A stretch of 25,640 nucleotides of DNA from NCBI GenBank assembly GCA_023419875.1, contig JAEZXM010000220.1:1-25640 (forward strand). The letters run 5' to 3'. Positions 7,402 to 15,671 of this stretch are shown piece after piece. The position numbers were made by a program, and so were the translations under genes. Under the pieces are notes generated by a model. That model had not been told where the DNA came from and did not search any database. It worked only from the letters and a program-made list of their open reading frames with translations. How positions within the stretch are numbered: position 1 is the first letter of the stretch; each line of letters starts with the position of its first letter. Source of the DNA: Pseudomonadota bacterium (GTDB lineage: Bacteria > Myxococcota > Myxococcia > Myxococcales > Anaeromyxobacteraceae).

Positions 7402-8709
7402 TCAAGCGGGTGGCGCGTACCTCGGCGGCGGTGGTGGGATCGGCGGCGGCAGCTCCGCGGGGCGGCGCAGGATCTCCGCCCAGTCGAGCTTCCCGGTGAG
7501 CTGCATCATCACGAAGAGCGTCAAGATCGCCCCCACGGTGATCGCGAGGCCGGTGAACCCCTTCCAGAAGAAGGTGAACGAGAAGAGGACGAGATACAGG
7601 AGCTGCGAGACCCCGAACGTCAGGAGCGCCGTGCGCCAGCCGACGAAGAGCCGCGCGTAGCTCACCACGAGGAGCACCGAGATCGCCGAGGCGAGCGCGA
7701 ACGAGACGCCGACCTCGAGGTGGTCGATGAGGTACGCGAAGAGCAGGTGGAAGGCGAAGAAGGCGCACGCGAGCAGGAAGTAGTTCATCGGGTGGATCGA
7801 CCGGCGGCGCGCGGCGAGGATCATCCCGGTGACGAAGAAGAAGAAGAGGAGCGAGATCGGGGCGAAGAAGGTGATCTTCGAGGCGAGTGGGCCGGGGTTG
7901 AGCCGCTGCGGCAGCTCCACCGCCACGTTCGCGGTCGAGACGAGCTGCTCGAAGCGCCAGAGCCCGGACCACTGCCCGTCCTCGGCGCGGTGGGCCGTCG
8001 GCGAGAGCGTGCCGGCGGGGAAGTCGACCTGGTCGAAGTCCGCGCTCAGGGCGAGCCGGAAGTCGCGCGCCCGACCCACCTCCGCGCCGAGGCCCTTCGC
8101 CGGGTCACCGTAGGCCCACCGCTGCATGCCGCGGGCCTTGTACTTGACGGCGAGCACCTGCGAATGGCCGGCGCCGAGGGCGGCGCGAACGCTCGCGAAG
8201 CCCTCCCCGAAGGTCGTCTCCAGCGGCGCGCCGTCGGGGCCCTGGACCCCGAAGCCGTCGTAGGTCACTCCGGCCTCCAGGGGGAAGGTGACCAGCACCT
8301 CGCGCGCCTCGGGCGTGTCGTTACGGAACGTGAACGTGCCGGCGAACGTCACACCATACGTCGGGTACCAGAGGAGGCCCTTTCGCCGGTGCTCCAGCGA
8401 GAGCGCCGCGTCCACCTCGGAGCGGGCCAGGGTCATCGGACGATTGGTGGTGACGTCCTCCGTGTATGCCACGGTCACCATCCGATCGCGCTTCGCGTCC
8501 CACTCGTCCCGCGTCTTCTTCTCCTTGTGCGTCTCGGCGCCGATCGCGGACGGGGGAGCCTGCCGGAGGGGCGGCCCCCAGAGCGCCCGGACGTCGCCGA
8601 GGTTCCCTTCGAACGTGCTTTGGCTCCGGACGGCCAGGGTCGAGGCCAGCACGGTCCAGGCGGCGGCACAGCAGAGCCAGATGAACCCGATCGCGAGAAG
8701 TCGTCTCAT
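7402..8709 (-). CDS. CreD-family inner-membrane protein
   Basis: The 435-residue product has the CreD layout. There is one N-terminal transmembrane helix (about 5-23), a periplasmic beta-rich domain (about 25-275) and five closely packed C-terminal helices (about 279-300, 308-328, 332-356, 360-380, 385-405). The conserved-looking ARRRSIHPMNYFLLACAFF between helices resembles the HPxxY region of CreD. A proline-rich tail (PPPIPPPPPR) ends it. CreD proteins are linked to envelope integrity and, in enterobacteria and Aeromonas-like species, to beta-lactam response through CreBC. No creB or creC neighbour is present, so that role is not implied here. ATG 8709 is chosen; a TTG at 8727 with GGAGG 11 nt upstream would add six residues and is a real alternative. 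It is convergent with rnj (66-bp gap containing an imperfect GC-rich inverted repeat) and divergent from rimO. Confidence 0.72.
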   Translation of the reverse strand: MRRLLAIGFIWLCCAAAWTVLASTLAVRSQSTFEGNLGDVRALWGPPLRQAPPSAIGAETHKEKKTRDEWDAKRDRMVTVAYTEDVTTNRPMTLARSEVDAALSLEHRRKGLLWYPTYGVTFAGTFTFRNDTPEAREVLVTFPLEAGVTYDGFGVQGPDGAPLETTFGEGFASVRAALGAGHSQVLAVKYKARGMQRWAYGDPAKGLGAEVGRARDFRLALSADFDQVDFPAGTLSPTAHRAEDGQWSGLWRFEQLVSTANVAVELPQRLNPGPLASKITFFAPISLLFFFFVTGMILAARRRSIHPMNYFLLACAFFAFHLLFAYLIDHLEVGVSFALASAISVLLVVSYARLFVGWRTALLTFGVSQLLYLVLFSFTFFWKGFTGLAITVGAILTLFVMMQLTGKLDWAEILRRPAELPPPIPPPPPRYAPPA

Positions 8710-8841
8710 GCCCGCGGCAGGTAGCAATCGCCGGGCCGCCTCCGAAGCACCCGCGGCGCCGCCGGTTTTCGCCGCGCAGGACCGCCGGACACGCCCGCGT
8801 GGCCGCCGGGACGCACGGCCGGACGCCCGCGGGAGGCCGGA

Positions 8842-8870
8842 TTGCCGGGCCGGCGCCGGTCTGTTAGATC
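8842..8870 (+). promoter_or_regulatory. Putative promoter of rimO
   Basis: TTGCCG (8842-8847), a 17-nt spacer and TAGATC (8865-8870) lie 21 nt before the rimO ATG, in the 182-bp gap that separates it from the divergent CreD-like gene. The leader would be about 15 nt, without a clear Shine-Dalgarno. TAGATC also occurs in the metH promoter candidate. Confidence 0.35.
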
Positions 8871-8891
8871 CGCGCGGCCCTTCGCCCCCGC

Positions 8892-10304
8892 ATGACCCCC
8901 GTCTACCTCCACACCCTCGGCTGCCCGAAGAACCGCGTCGACTCCGAGATCATGCTCGGCACGTTCCTCGAGGCCGGCTTCCGCCTCGTGCAGGACCCGG
9001 CCGCGGCCGAGGTCGTGGTGGTGAACACCTGCGGCTTCATCGAGAGCGCCAAGGCGGAGTCGGTGGACGCCATCGTGGAGCTCGCGGAGCTGAAGCAGAC
9101 CGGGCGGTGCAAGAAGCTCGTCGTGACCGGCTGCCTCGTGCAACGCCACGCGGACGAGCTCGCCCGGGAGCTCCCGGAGGTGGACCACTTCCTCGGCACC
9201 GGCGCCTACGCCGACGTCGCGCGCATCGTGCAGGACGCGCAGGCGAAGCGGCTCGTCGTCCCCGACCCCGAGTTCGTCCACTCCGCGGCGACGCCGCGGG
9301 TGAACTCGCTCCCCTCGCACACCGCCTACGTGAAGATCGCCGAGGGCTGCGACAACGACTGCGCGTTCTGCATCATCCCGAAGCTCCGCGGCCCGCAGCG
9401 CTCGCGTCCGGTGGACGACCTCGTCCGGGAGGCCGCGGCCCTCGCGGCGCAGGGGACGGTCGAGCTCTCGCTCGTCGCCCAGGACCTCACCGCCTACGGC
9501 TACGACCTCCCCGGGAAGACACGGCTCCACCACCTCCTCCCCGAGCTCTGCAAGGTGGACGGGATCCGGTGGATCCGCCTCCACTACGCCTACCCGCGGG
9601 ACGTCCCCGCGGCGCTCCTCGACGTCGTCGCGCGCGAGCCGAAGATCGTGAAGTACCTGGACATGCCGCTCCAGCACTCGTCGGATCGGCTCCTGCGCAC
9701 GATGCGGCGCGGCCGCGACTCGGCCTTCCTGCGCGAGCTGCTCGCGAGGATCCGGGCGCACGTCCCGGGCATCGCGCTCCGGACCTCGCTCATCGTCGGG
9801 CTGCCGGGCGAGACCGAGGGGGACTTCGACGACCTGCTCCGCTTCGTCGAGGAGCAGCGGTTCGAGCACCTCGGCGTCTTCGAGTACTCGCGCGAGGAGG
9901 GGACGGGCGCCGCGGACCTTCCGGACCAGGTTCCCGAGGCCGTGAAGCGCGCGCGGTACGCCCGGATCATGGAGGTCCAGCAGGGGATCGCGCGCGACCA
10001 CCAGCGGGCGAAGATCGGGCGGCGGCTCGAGGTGCTCGTCGAGGGCAGGTCGGAGGAGACGGAGCACCTCCTCGTGGGCCGCCACGCGCAGCAGGCGCCG
10101 GAGATCGACGGCCTCACCTACGTGAACGAGGGCATGGCGTATCCCGGCGAGCTCGTGACCCTCGAGGTGACCGACGCCTCCGACTACGACCTCGTTGGCC
10201 GGGTGGTCGCGCGGGATCCCTCGCGACCCCCTCCGCGGCCGCGAGACGGCGCGCCGAAGCCGCCGCCGACGCGCACGCGCGGCAGCCTCAAGGTCATCCC
10301 GTAG
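8892..10304 (+). CDS. rimO: Ribosomal protein S12 methylthiotransferase RimO
   Basis: A radical SAM methylthiotransferase that adds a methylthio group to the conserved aspartate of ribosomal protein S12, using two 4Fe-4S clusters. The N-terminal MTTase domain carries Cys11 (LHTLGCPKNRVDSE), Cys47 (VNTCGFIESAK) and Cys81 (VTGCLVQR). The radical SAM motif CDNDCAFC gives Cys153, Cys157 and Cys160. Later come LDMPLQHSSDRLL and TSLIVGLPGET, then a TRAM domain (about 385-450). The LGCPKNRVDSE and GFIESAK wording favours RimO over MiaB. The 470 residues include an Arg/Pro-rich C-terminal extension of about 30 residues beyond the TRAM domain. Its stop overlaps the 3' end of the convergent histidine kinase gene by 11 bp. 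Confidence 0.95.
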   Translation: MTPVYLHTLGCPKNRVDSEIMLGTFLEAGFRLVQDPAAAEVVVVNTCGFIESAKAESVDAIVELAELKQTGRCKKLVVTGCLVQRHADELARELPEVDHFLGTGAYADVARIVQDAQAKRLVVPDPEFVHSAATPRVNSLPSHTAYVKIAEGCDNDCAFCIIPKLRGPQRSRPVDDLVREAAALAAQGTVELSLVAQDLTAYGYDLPGKTRLHHLLPELCKVDGIRWIRLHYAYPRDVPAALLDVVAREPKIVKYLDMPLQHSSDRLLRTMRRGRDSAFLRELLARIRAHVPGIALRTSLIVGLPGETEGDFDDLLRFVEEQRFEHLGVFEYSREEGTGAADLPDQVPEAVKRARYARIMEVQQGIARDHQRAKIGRRLEVLVEGRSEETEHLLVGRHAQQAPEIDGLTYVNEGMAYPGELVTLEVTDASDYDLVGRVVARDPSRPPPRPRDGAPKPPPTRTRGSLKVIP

Positions 10305-11733
10305 CGACCCGGCGCTCCTGCTGCGCCTCGCGCCGCGCGAACGACTCCGGGGCCGGGATGGTGATCTCGAACGACACGTTCCAGCCGGTCCGCTCCACGA
10401 GGGCGATCGTCCCCGAGTGCGCCTCCGCGACGAGCCGGCAGAGGTACAGCCCGAGACCGGCGTTGTGCCACTCGCGCGTCCCGCCGGTGACGAACCGGCG
10501 GAAGAGGCTCTCGCGCAGCTCCATCGGCACCGGCGGCCCGCTGTTCCGGACCGCGAGCACCACCTGCCCGTCCGAGGATCGCGCCTCGACGCTCACGTGG
10601 TCGCCGCGGCCCACGTGCCGCATCGCGTTCGCGACGAGGTTCTCGAGCATCCGCTGGACGAGGTCGAGGTCGAGCGACGAGGCGAGCCCGTCCTCGGCCT
10701 TCACCTCGAGCGTCACCCCGCGATCCGCCGCCTGCGCCCGGAACCGCCGGATCACCGCATCGAGGAGGAGCGCCACGAGCACCGGCTCGCGCGCGGGGGC
10801 CATCGCCCCCTGCTCCAGCCGGTAGACGAGCAGGAGGTCGCCGATGAGCTTCGAGAGCCGCCGACCTTCGTCGCCCGCGTGTCTGAGGTAGTCGACCGCG
10901 CCGCCGGCGGCCGGAACGCACCGGAGCTCGCTCTCGGCGAGCGAGACGTACTGGAGGAGCGTCGCCAGCGGGTTCTTGAGGTCGTGCACGATGACCTGGG
11001 CGAGCGCCTCCGCCTCGTTCTGCGCGCAGATGAGCTGGTCGCGCTGCGCCGCGACCTCGCCGTGCGCCGCCTCGAGCGCGCGGGCGTGCCGCTCGGCGAG
11101 CTCGGCCGTCGTCGCCTCGACCGCCATGCCGGCCGCGAGACGGATGATGCGGACCCCGGTCCAGATCGCCACCAGCGCGAAGGCGGCCGCGGTCGTGGCG
11201 AGAAGCGCGTTGTCGGCGAGGGGCATCCCGGTCCGCACGCCCAGGAGAAACTGGTAGGCGACCGCGGCGAGCGCGAGCGGCGCCGCCTGGGTGGCCGGCA
11301 GGGCCACCGCCGCGAACAGGACGATCACCTGCATCGCGCCCCCGAGGAGCGCGACCGCGGCACCGCCCGGGCCGTCGAGCACCGCCGGGGCCGTGGCCTG
11401 CAGACCCCAGCCGAAGACGACCACGAGGTCGAGCGCCGCGGCGGCGAACGCGACCGCGCCGGGGTGCCAGCGGCGGCGAAGGAGCACGATCACGGCCGCG
11501 GAGATGACGAGGTGGAGGGCGTTGAGCCCCATGACCCACGCGCCCACCATCGGATGCTCGTTCCGCAGCTCCCCGACGACGAGCAGCGCCAGCGTCAAGG
11601 CGCGCAGACCGGTCCGCGCCCAGGCCACGACGAGCGCGTTCCGCGCCCGGACCTCGGAGACACCGTTGTGCACCGCGCGGGGCAGCGCGCGGGACTTGGA
11701 TTCTTCGGGCGGGATCGCCCCTCGCTCGTCCAC
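10294..11733 (-). CDS. Membrane-anchored sensor histidine kinase (orphan)
   Basis: The N-terminal half (about 40-200) holds roughly six hydrophobic segments with no large extracytoplasmic loop, so the stimulus may be sensed in or near the membrane. A coiled-coil-like linker (about 203-245, rich in Ala/Glu) leads to the HisKA motif VIVHDLKNPLATLL with phospho-acceptor His250. The HATPase domain shows the N box ENLVANA (364-370) and G2 box AGLGLYL (425-431). The G1 box reads VRNSGPPVP (396-403), with Asn-Ser in place of the usual DxG; such variants occur in related kinases, but ATP binding should be tested. The start is GTG 11733 with AGGA 7 nt upstream; TAGGAT also ends 6 nt before it. No response regulator lies nearby, so its partner and signal are unknown. 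Confidence 0.88.
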   Translation of the reverse strand: MDERGAIPPEESKSRALPRAVHNGVSEVRARNALVVAWARTGLRALTLALLVVGELRNEHPMVGAWVMGLNALHLVISAAVIVLLRRRWHPGAVAFAAAALDLVVVFGWGLQATAPAVLDGPGGAAVALLGGAMQVIVLFAAVALPATQAAPLALAAVAYQFLLGVRTGMPLADNALLATTAAAFALVAIWTGVRIIRLAAGMAVEATTAELAERHARALEAAHGEVAAQRDQLICAQNEAEALAQVIVHDLKNPLATLLQYVSLAESELRCVPAAGGAVDYLRHAGDEGRRLSKLIGDLLLVYRLEQGAMAPAREPVLVALLLDAVIRRFRAQAADRGVTLEVKAEDGLASSLDLDLVQRMLENLVANAMRHVGRGDHVSVEARSSDGQVVLAVRNSGPPVPMELRESLFRRFVTGGTREWHNAGLGLYLCRLVAEAHSGTIALVERTGWNVSFEITIPAPESFARREAQQERRVATG

Positions 11734-11745
11734 GCACGCATCCTA
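11734..11745 (-). promoter_or_regulatory. -10-like hexamer 6 nt before histidine kinase start
   Basis: The minus strand reads TAGGAT (11745-11740), GCGTGC, GTG. This spacing would give a leaderless transcript. The same bases include AGGA, which can act as a Shine-Dalgarno, so the two readings compete. On the other strand of this 111-bp divergent gap, TAGAAT (11764-11769) is a possible -10 for the epimerase gene. Confidence 0.2.
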
Positions 11746-11844
11746 CTCCCACCCCAGGTGCGCTAGAATGCCCCACGATTTCCCATACGCCGATCCGGAG
11801 CACCTCGACCTCCCATCCGGCCGAGGCGGAGGCAAGTTCGTCCC

Positions 11845-12882
11845 ATGCGCGTGCTCATCGTCGGTGGTACCGGCCTCATCTCGACCGCCATCTCGCAGCA
11901 GCTCCTCGACCGCGGCGACGAGGTGACCGTCTTCAACCGCGGCCGGACCGCGGTGCGGGTCCGGGGCCGGCTCGAGGTCCTCACCGGCGATCGATGGATC
12001 GCAGGCTCGCTCGAGCGCGCGGTCGAGGGGCGGATCTGGGATGCGGTGATCGACATGACCGCGTTCGCACCCGAGAACGGCGAGCAGCTCGTGCGGGCGT
12101 TCTGGGGAAAGGCGGCGCAGGTGGTGCTCTGCTCCACCGCCTGCGTGTACGGCGGGCCTGGCCTCGACCTTCCCATCCGCGAGACCACCAGGCGGAACCC
12201 GTTTGGCAACTACGGGGTGAACAAGGCGGCGATCGAGGCCATCCTCCTCGAGCGCTCGGGGAAGGAGGGGACCGCGGCGACCGTGCTCCGCCCGAGCTTC
12301 ACGTGCGGCGAAGGGATCACCTTCAGCGGCGTGCTCTTCGACCACGCGCTCGTCTCGCGGATGCGCGCCGGCCTCCCCGTCGTCCTCCACGACGACGGGG
12401 CGAACCCCTGGGCCATCGCCCACGTCTCCGACGTCGCCCGCGGCTTCGTGGCCTCGCTCGGGAACCGCAAAGCGTTCGGCAACGACTACCACCTCACCTC
12501 GGACGAGCACACCGACTGGAACGGCGTCTACCGGGCGCTCGCCGCCGCCGCCGGCGGCACCGCGAACCTCGTCCACGTCCCTTCCGAGTGGCTGCGGAGG
12601 GCGGCCCCGCGGCGGAGTTTGGGCGTCTGGTTCATCTACCGGTTCGCGTCCGTCTACGACAACACCAAGGCCGCGCGCGACCTCGGCTTCCGGACCACCG
12701 TCCCGCTGGTCGAGACGTTGCGCCGGCAGGTCCGCTGGATGGAGGAGGCCGGGACGCTCGTCCGCGCCGAGGACGAACCGTGCGAGGACAACATCGTCGA
12801 GGCCTACCGGGCGGGGAAGGACCGGATCGACGATCCACGCTGGGTGGACTGGAATCCGTGGGGGAACGGGACCGAGAACTGA
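11845..12882 (+). CDS. NAD-dependent epimerase/dehydratase (extended/atypical SDR)
   Basis: The 345-residue protein starts with a Rossmann fold. Its dinucleotide motif MRVLIVGGTGLIS has Ser14 at the place of the last glycine, as in atypical/CSP41-like SDRs. VFNRGR after beta-2 suggests a basic pocket that may favour NADP. The active site is consistent with STACVYGG (Ser97/Thr98) and YGVNK (Tyr123, Lys127). PWAIAHVSDVARGF and YDNTKAARDLGF are common to nucleotide-sugar epimerases. The substrate cannot be told, and the neighbours do not help. GGAGG lies 12 nt before ATG 11845, a rather long spacing. It is divergent from the histidine kinase and convergent with the DUF1684 gene (7-bp gap). Confidence 0.85.
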   Translation: MRVLIVGGTGLISTAISQQLLDRGDEVTVFNRGRTAVRVRGRLEVLTGDRWIAGSLERAVEGRIWDAVIDMTAFAPENGEQLVRAFWGKAAQVVLCSTACVYGGPGLDLPIRETTRRNPFGNYGVNKAAIEAILLERSGKEGTAATVLRPSFTCGEGITFSGVLFDHALVSRMRAGLPVVLHDDGANPWAIAHVSDVARGFVASLGNRKAFGNDYHLTSDEHTDWNGVYRALAAAAGGTANLVHVPSEWLRRAAPRRSLGVWFIYRFASVYDNTKAARDLGFRTTVPLVETLRRQVRWMEEAGTLVRAEDEPCEDNIVEAYRAGKDRIDDPRWVDWNPWGNGTEN

Positions 12883-12889
12883 CGGAAGC

Positions 12890-13678
12890 TCAGCCGACGC
12901 CCGGCGCCTTCTCCCCTGCCTCGATCCGGATCGGCAGGACGTTTCCGGGCGACGCGAGCGGGCAGGTGGCGAACTCGGTGAACGCGCAGGGCGGGTTGTA
13001 CGCCCGGTTGAAGTCGAGCACCACGCGGCCCGAGGCGGGCGGTCGCGCGGCCAGGAAGCGGCCGCCGCCGTAGGTCTCCTGCAGCGCCGTCGCGTCGCGG
13101 AACACGAACTGGAGCGCGCCCCCGGCCTCGAGCGTCGGCTCGAGCGAGAGTTCGTGGCCGTCGATCGCGAACCTCGCCCGCCCGGGGACCACCGCGCGCT
13201 GCGGCGGCCCCGCGGTCGAGGGCTGCTCCTCGAGGCGCGGGCTCGCATGTGGTTCCCACCGCGCGTAGACGCGCCAGCGCGGGTCGAACGGGAAGACCTC
13301 GACCCCACGGAACGTCCGGAGCGCCGGGCTCGCCGCATCCCAGACGCGGATGGCGAGGGACGGACCACGCTGGACGATGGTCGCGATGCGGGTACCGAGC
13401 TGGAGCCGGTCGGCGTCCCCCTCGGCGTCCGTGCGAAGGACGTGCTCCGAGACCGGCGCGCCGCCGAGGCGCCACCCGTCCTCCGTTCCCGCCCGGAGCG
13501 TCACCTCCCGGCCACGGACGGCGAAGACCCCGGGCATCCCGTCCACCCGGTTCTCGCCTTCCGCGAGCCAGTGCAGGCCGACGAGCGCGAGCCAGCCGTC
13601 GGGCGCGCGGAGCCGGGCGTCACGGCGCGCACGCCATTCCTTCCAGGCAGCCTCGGGATCGCTCAGAGCATCGGTCAT
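12890..13678 (-). CDS. DUF1684 family protein
   Basis: The 262-residue protein matches the DUF1684 pattern. An N-terminal W-x-x-W-R-x-R-R-x-x-R-L segment leads to DGWLALVGLHWLAEGEN. The distinctive C-terminal block is DFNRAYNPPCAFTEFATC followed by PLASPGNVLPIRI and AGEKAPG. It has no signal peptide or membrane helix, so it is probably cytoplasmic. The reaction is unknown; the conserved Asn/Tyr/Cys block may form the active or binding site, but that is inference. ATG 13678 is chosen because the conserved part starts within ten residues; ATG 13714 would add 12 residues and overlap the divergent rhomboid start. TATACT at 13704-13699 is a possible -10. Confidence 0.85.
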   Translation of the reverse strand: MTDALSDPEAAWKEWRARRDARLRAPDGWLALVGLHWLAEGENRVDGMPGVFAVRGREVTLRAGTEDGWRLGGAPVSEHVLRTDAEGDADRLQLGTRIATIVQRGPSLAIRVWDAASPALRTFRGVEVFPFDPRWRVYARWEPHASPRLEEQPSTAGPPQRAVVPGRARFAIDGHELSLEPTLEAGGALQFVFRDATALQETYGGGRFLAARPPASGRVVLDFNRAYNPPCAFTEFATCPLASPGNVLPIRIEAGEKAPGVG

Positions 13679-13700
13679 CGTCGCCCGCCGTACCCTGGAG

Positions 13701-13712
13701 TATAGGAGAGCC
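13701..13712 (+). promoter_or_regulatory. TATAGG -10-like / AGGAG Shine-Dalgarno before rhomboid-like gene
   Basis: TATAGG (13701-13706), AGAGCC, ATG repeats the 6-nt spacing seen at other genes in the window. The same bases contain AGGAG 5 nt before the ATG, so an ordinary leader with a short spacing is equally possible. TATACT on the opposite strand overlaps it. Confidence 0.25.
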
Positions 13713-14897
13713 ATGTCCGTCTTGCGCGCGCTCCGGCACCCGCTCGCCCCACTCGTCCTCGTGATCGTGGTCCTCCCCGCGGCGATCCTGCTGGCGCCGG
13801 CGCCGATGAGGGCCGGTCTGGTCCTGCTCCTGCTCGTCGCCGGCTCGCCCGTCGCGGCCTTCGCCGCCAGGCGCCTGCTCCGGAGCGCGGTCGCGAGGAT
13901 CCCCGTGCCGGAGTCGTCCGAGGCGACCTACCGGGAGGCTTCGCTCGAACGCGGGCTCCGCACCCTCTTCACCCTCGTCCCGCCGCTGGGCACGCTGGCG
14001 ATCCTCATCGCCGTGCTCGGGGTGGAGGCCTGGCGGGCGCCGCCCCGCTCCGGCGCGCCGCCGGCGGAGTGGGGCCTCACGGCCTGGCAGTCGCTCTTCC
14101 TCGCGGCGGTCCCGCTCCTCTTCCTGGTCCTTGCCGTCCGGCTCTGGACGGACCTCGTCGCCGCCCGGCGCCGCCGCGCCGAGGGGCTGCCGCCGCTCCC
14201 GCTCGAGCCGGCGAGTGCCACGGGTGATCCGGCCCTCGACCGTCGGCTCAAGACGAAGAGCCGGGCGGCGTTCCGGCTGGGCGTCTTCACCCTCGCCGTG
14301 TCGGCCATCGCGAACGTGCTCCCCCCGATGGAGCGCGATCCGGACAAGCTCTCCTGGGCCGTCCTGCGGCTCGCGAAGGTCACCTCCCGGATCGACGCCG
14401 GCGAGCCCTACCGGTTCCTCACCGCCACCTTCGTGCACGCCGACCTCGCCGCCCTCGCGGTGGGCATCCTCGCCTACATGGCCGTCGCCCCCATGGTCGG
14501 GGCGCTCGCCGGAACCTTCTGGCTCGTGACGACCTTCGTGGCGGGCGGGTTCGCCGCGACCATCGCGAGCTACGCGTTCATGCCGGACGGCCGGATCTAC
14601 CTCGGGATGACGGGCGCGGTGGCGGCGCTCGCCGGGCTCCTCCTCGTGATCGGCGCCCGTGAGCGACGTCGCCTCCCGCCCGCCGCGCTCCGGCGCATCG
14701 GCGTGCGGGTCGGGGCGGTGGTGGTGGTCCTCGCCTTCGCGAGCGCCCTTCTCCGGCACGCGGACGTCGCCGCGCACCTCGGCGGCTTCGTCTTCGGCGC
14801 GGTCCTCGGGGTCTTCTTCCGCCCGCAGGCCGAGGTGCGGGAGGCGATGGAACAAGCGCGCGCGGAGTCGCTCACGCGACGCGAGGCGAGCGCGTGA
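13713..14897 (+). CDS. Rhomboid-like multi-pass membrane protein, predicted catalytically inactive
   Basis: A 394-residue protein with about ten hydrophobic segments. The N-terminal half (TM at about 12-30, 34-53, 88-106, 125-146) is not recognisable. The C-terminal half (about 190-370) follows the rhomboid pattern: GEPYRFLTATFVHADLAAL, then a GLxG-like helix, GMTGAVAALAGLLL and AAHLGGFVFGAVLG. In active rhomboids the serine sits in GxSG; here it is Thr300 (GMTG, codon ACG). The second His and the Asn of the HxxxHxxxN motif are Ala247 and Gly251; only the first His (242) and the last-helix His355 remain. It therefore looks like a pseudoprotease. It is convergent with lolA, 15 bp apart. Confidence 0.75.
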   Translation: MSVLRALRHPLAPLVLVIVVLPAAILLAPAPMRAGLVLLLLVAGSPVAAFAARRLLRSAVARIPVPESSEATYREASLERGLRTLFTLVPPLGTLAILIAVLGVEAWRAPPRSGAPPAEWGLTAWQSLFLAAVPLLFLVLAVRLWTDLVAARRRRAEGLPPLPLEPASATGDPALDRRLKTKSRAAFRLGVFTLAVSAIANVLPPMERDPDKLSWAVLRLAKVTSRIDAGEPYRFLTATFVHADLAALAVGILAYMAVAPMVGALAGTFWLVTTFVAGGFAATIASYAFMPDGRIYLGMTGAVAALAGLLLVIGARERRRLPPAALRRIGVRVGAVVVVLAFASALLRHADVAAHLGGFVFGAVLGVFFRPQAEVREAMEQARAESLTRREASA

Positions 14898-14912
14898 CGG
14901 GATCTGCGGGCG

Positions 14913-15560
14913 TCACCTCGCCGGCGGCTCCACGCGCACGACGTCCCTGGGCAGCGTGAGGTCGAAGGCGGAGTCCGCGAGGCCGACGTTCCGGCGCACG
15001 TCCTCGAGCCGGATCTCGTTCACGTTGTTCGCGGCGTCCACCACCCGGGTGACGAGGATCTGCCCGTCCGGACCGGCCACGAGCTCGATCGACTCGACGC
15101 GCGGGTCCTCCTCCCTGGGCCGGAGCACGAGGGTCCCCCCGGGGCGCATCGACACCTCGAAGTCCCGTTCCAGGTTCCCCTTCCCGAGGAGGAAGGTGAG
15201 GGCGGCGCTCATCCCGCTCGAGTCGAAGTGCTCGTCCACGTAGGCCTGGTTCTCGTCGGGCTCGTACTGGACGAGGCGGTTCCCCTTCACCACGACCACC
15301 TTCGGGGAGGGCTTCTCGTACGACCAGCGCATCATCCCCGGCTTCTTCACGAGCAGCTCGCCCGAGGAGGTCTGCTTCCGGCCGAACCCGGAGTACGTGT
15401 AGGTCTGCTGGAACTTCGCGCGGAGATCCGTCGTGCGCTCGTAGAAGGCCTGTACCTTGCGGACGAGCGCCTGTGCTTCGGAGGGCGCCGCGGACGGCTC
15501 GGCAGGGGCTGCCGGCGCTGCCGAGGCTACGATGACGAGGGCGAGGACAGGGGCGAGCAT
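14913..15560 (-). CDS. lolA: LolA-type outer-membrane lipoprotein carrier protein
   Basis: LolA is the periplasmic chaperone that takes lipoproteins from LolCDE at the inner membrane to the outer-membrane receptor. The 215-residue product has a hydrophobic leader (about 1-20) with Ala-rich sites, then the family's pattern: DLRAKFQQTYTYSGFGRKQT, SGELLVKKPGMMRWSYEKP, VVVKGNRLVQYEPDENQAYV, FLLGKGNLERDF and LTLPRDVVRVEPPAR. The leader lacks the usual N-terminal Lys/Arg, which is odd for a secreted protein, but no upstream in-frame start is seen and GGAGAA lies 5 nt before ATG 15560. Without a LolB-like neighbour the receptor is unknown. It is divergent from a gene for a small lipoprotein, a possible client. 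Confidence 0.85.
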   Translation of the reverse strand: MLAPVLALVIVASAAPAAPAEPSAAPSEAQALVRKVQAFYERTTDLRAKFQQTYTYSGFGRKQTSSGELLVKKPGMMRWSYEKPSPKVVVVKGNRLVQYEPDENQAYVDEHFDSSGMSAALTFLLGKGNLERDFEVSMRPGGTLVLRPREEDPRVESIELVAGPDGQILVTRVVDAANNVNEIRLEDVRRNVGLADSAFDLTLPRDVVRVEPPAR

Positions 15561-15578
15561 GGCTGTTCTCCAATAGCA

Positions 15579-15620
15579 GACGGACGGGGACGGCAGGTAT
15601 TCCCGGGCGCCCCGTCCGTC
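15579..15620. repeat. 11-bp perfect inverted repeat in the lolA / lipoprotein divergent gap
   Basis: Arms GACGGACGGGG (15579-15589) and CCCCGTCCGTC (15610-15620) flank a 20-nt centre. The site begins 19 bp upstream of the lolA start and lies between two divergent genes in a 111-bp gap. It could be an operator or an RNA hairpin in a leader. A second palindrome, GGCGGG-GG-CCCGCC, lies at 15637-15650, just after TTGACG (15632-15637), which could be a -35 for the lipoprotein gene. Confidence 0.6.
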
Positions 15621-15671
15621 CCGCGGGCTCCTTGACGGCGGGGGCCCGCCGGGCGATCCTCCGCGCCTTCG

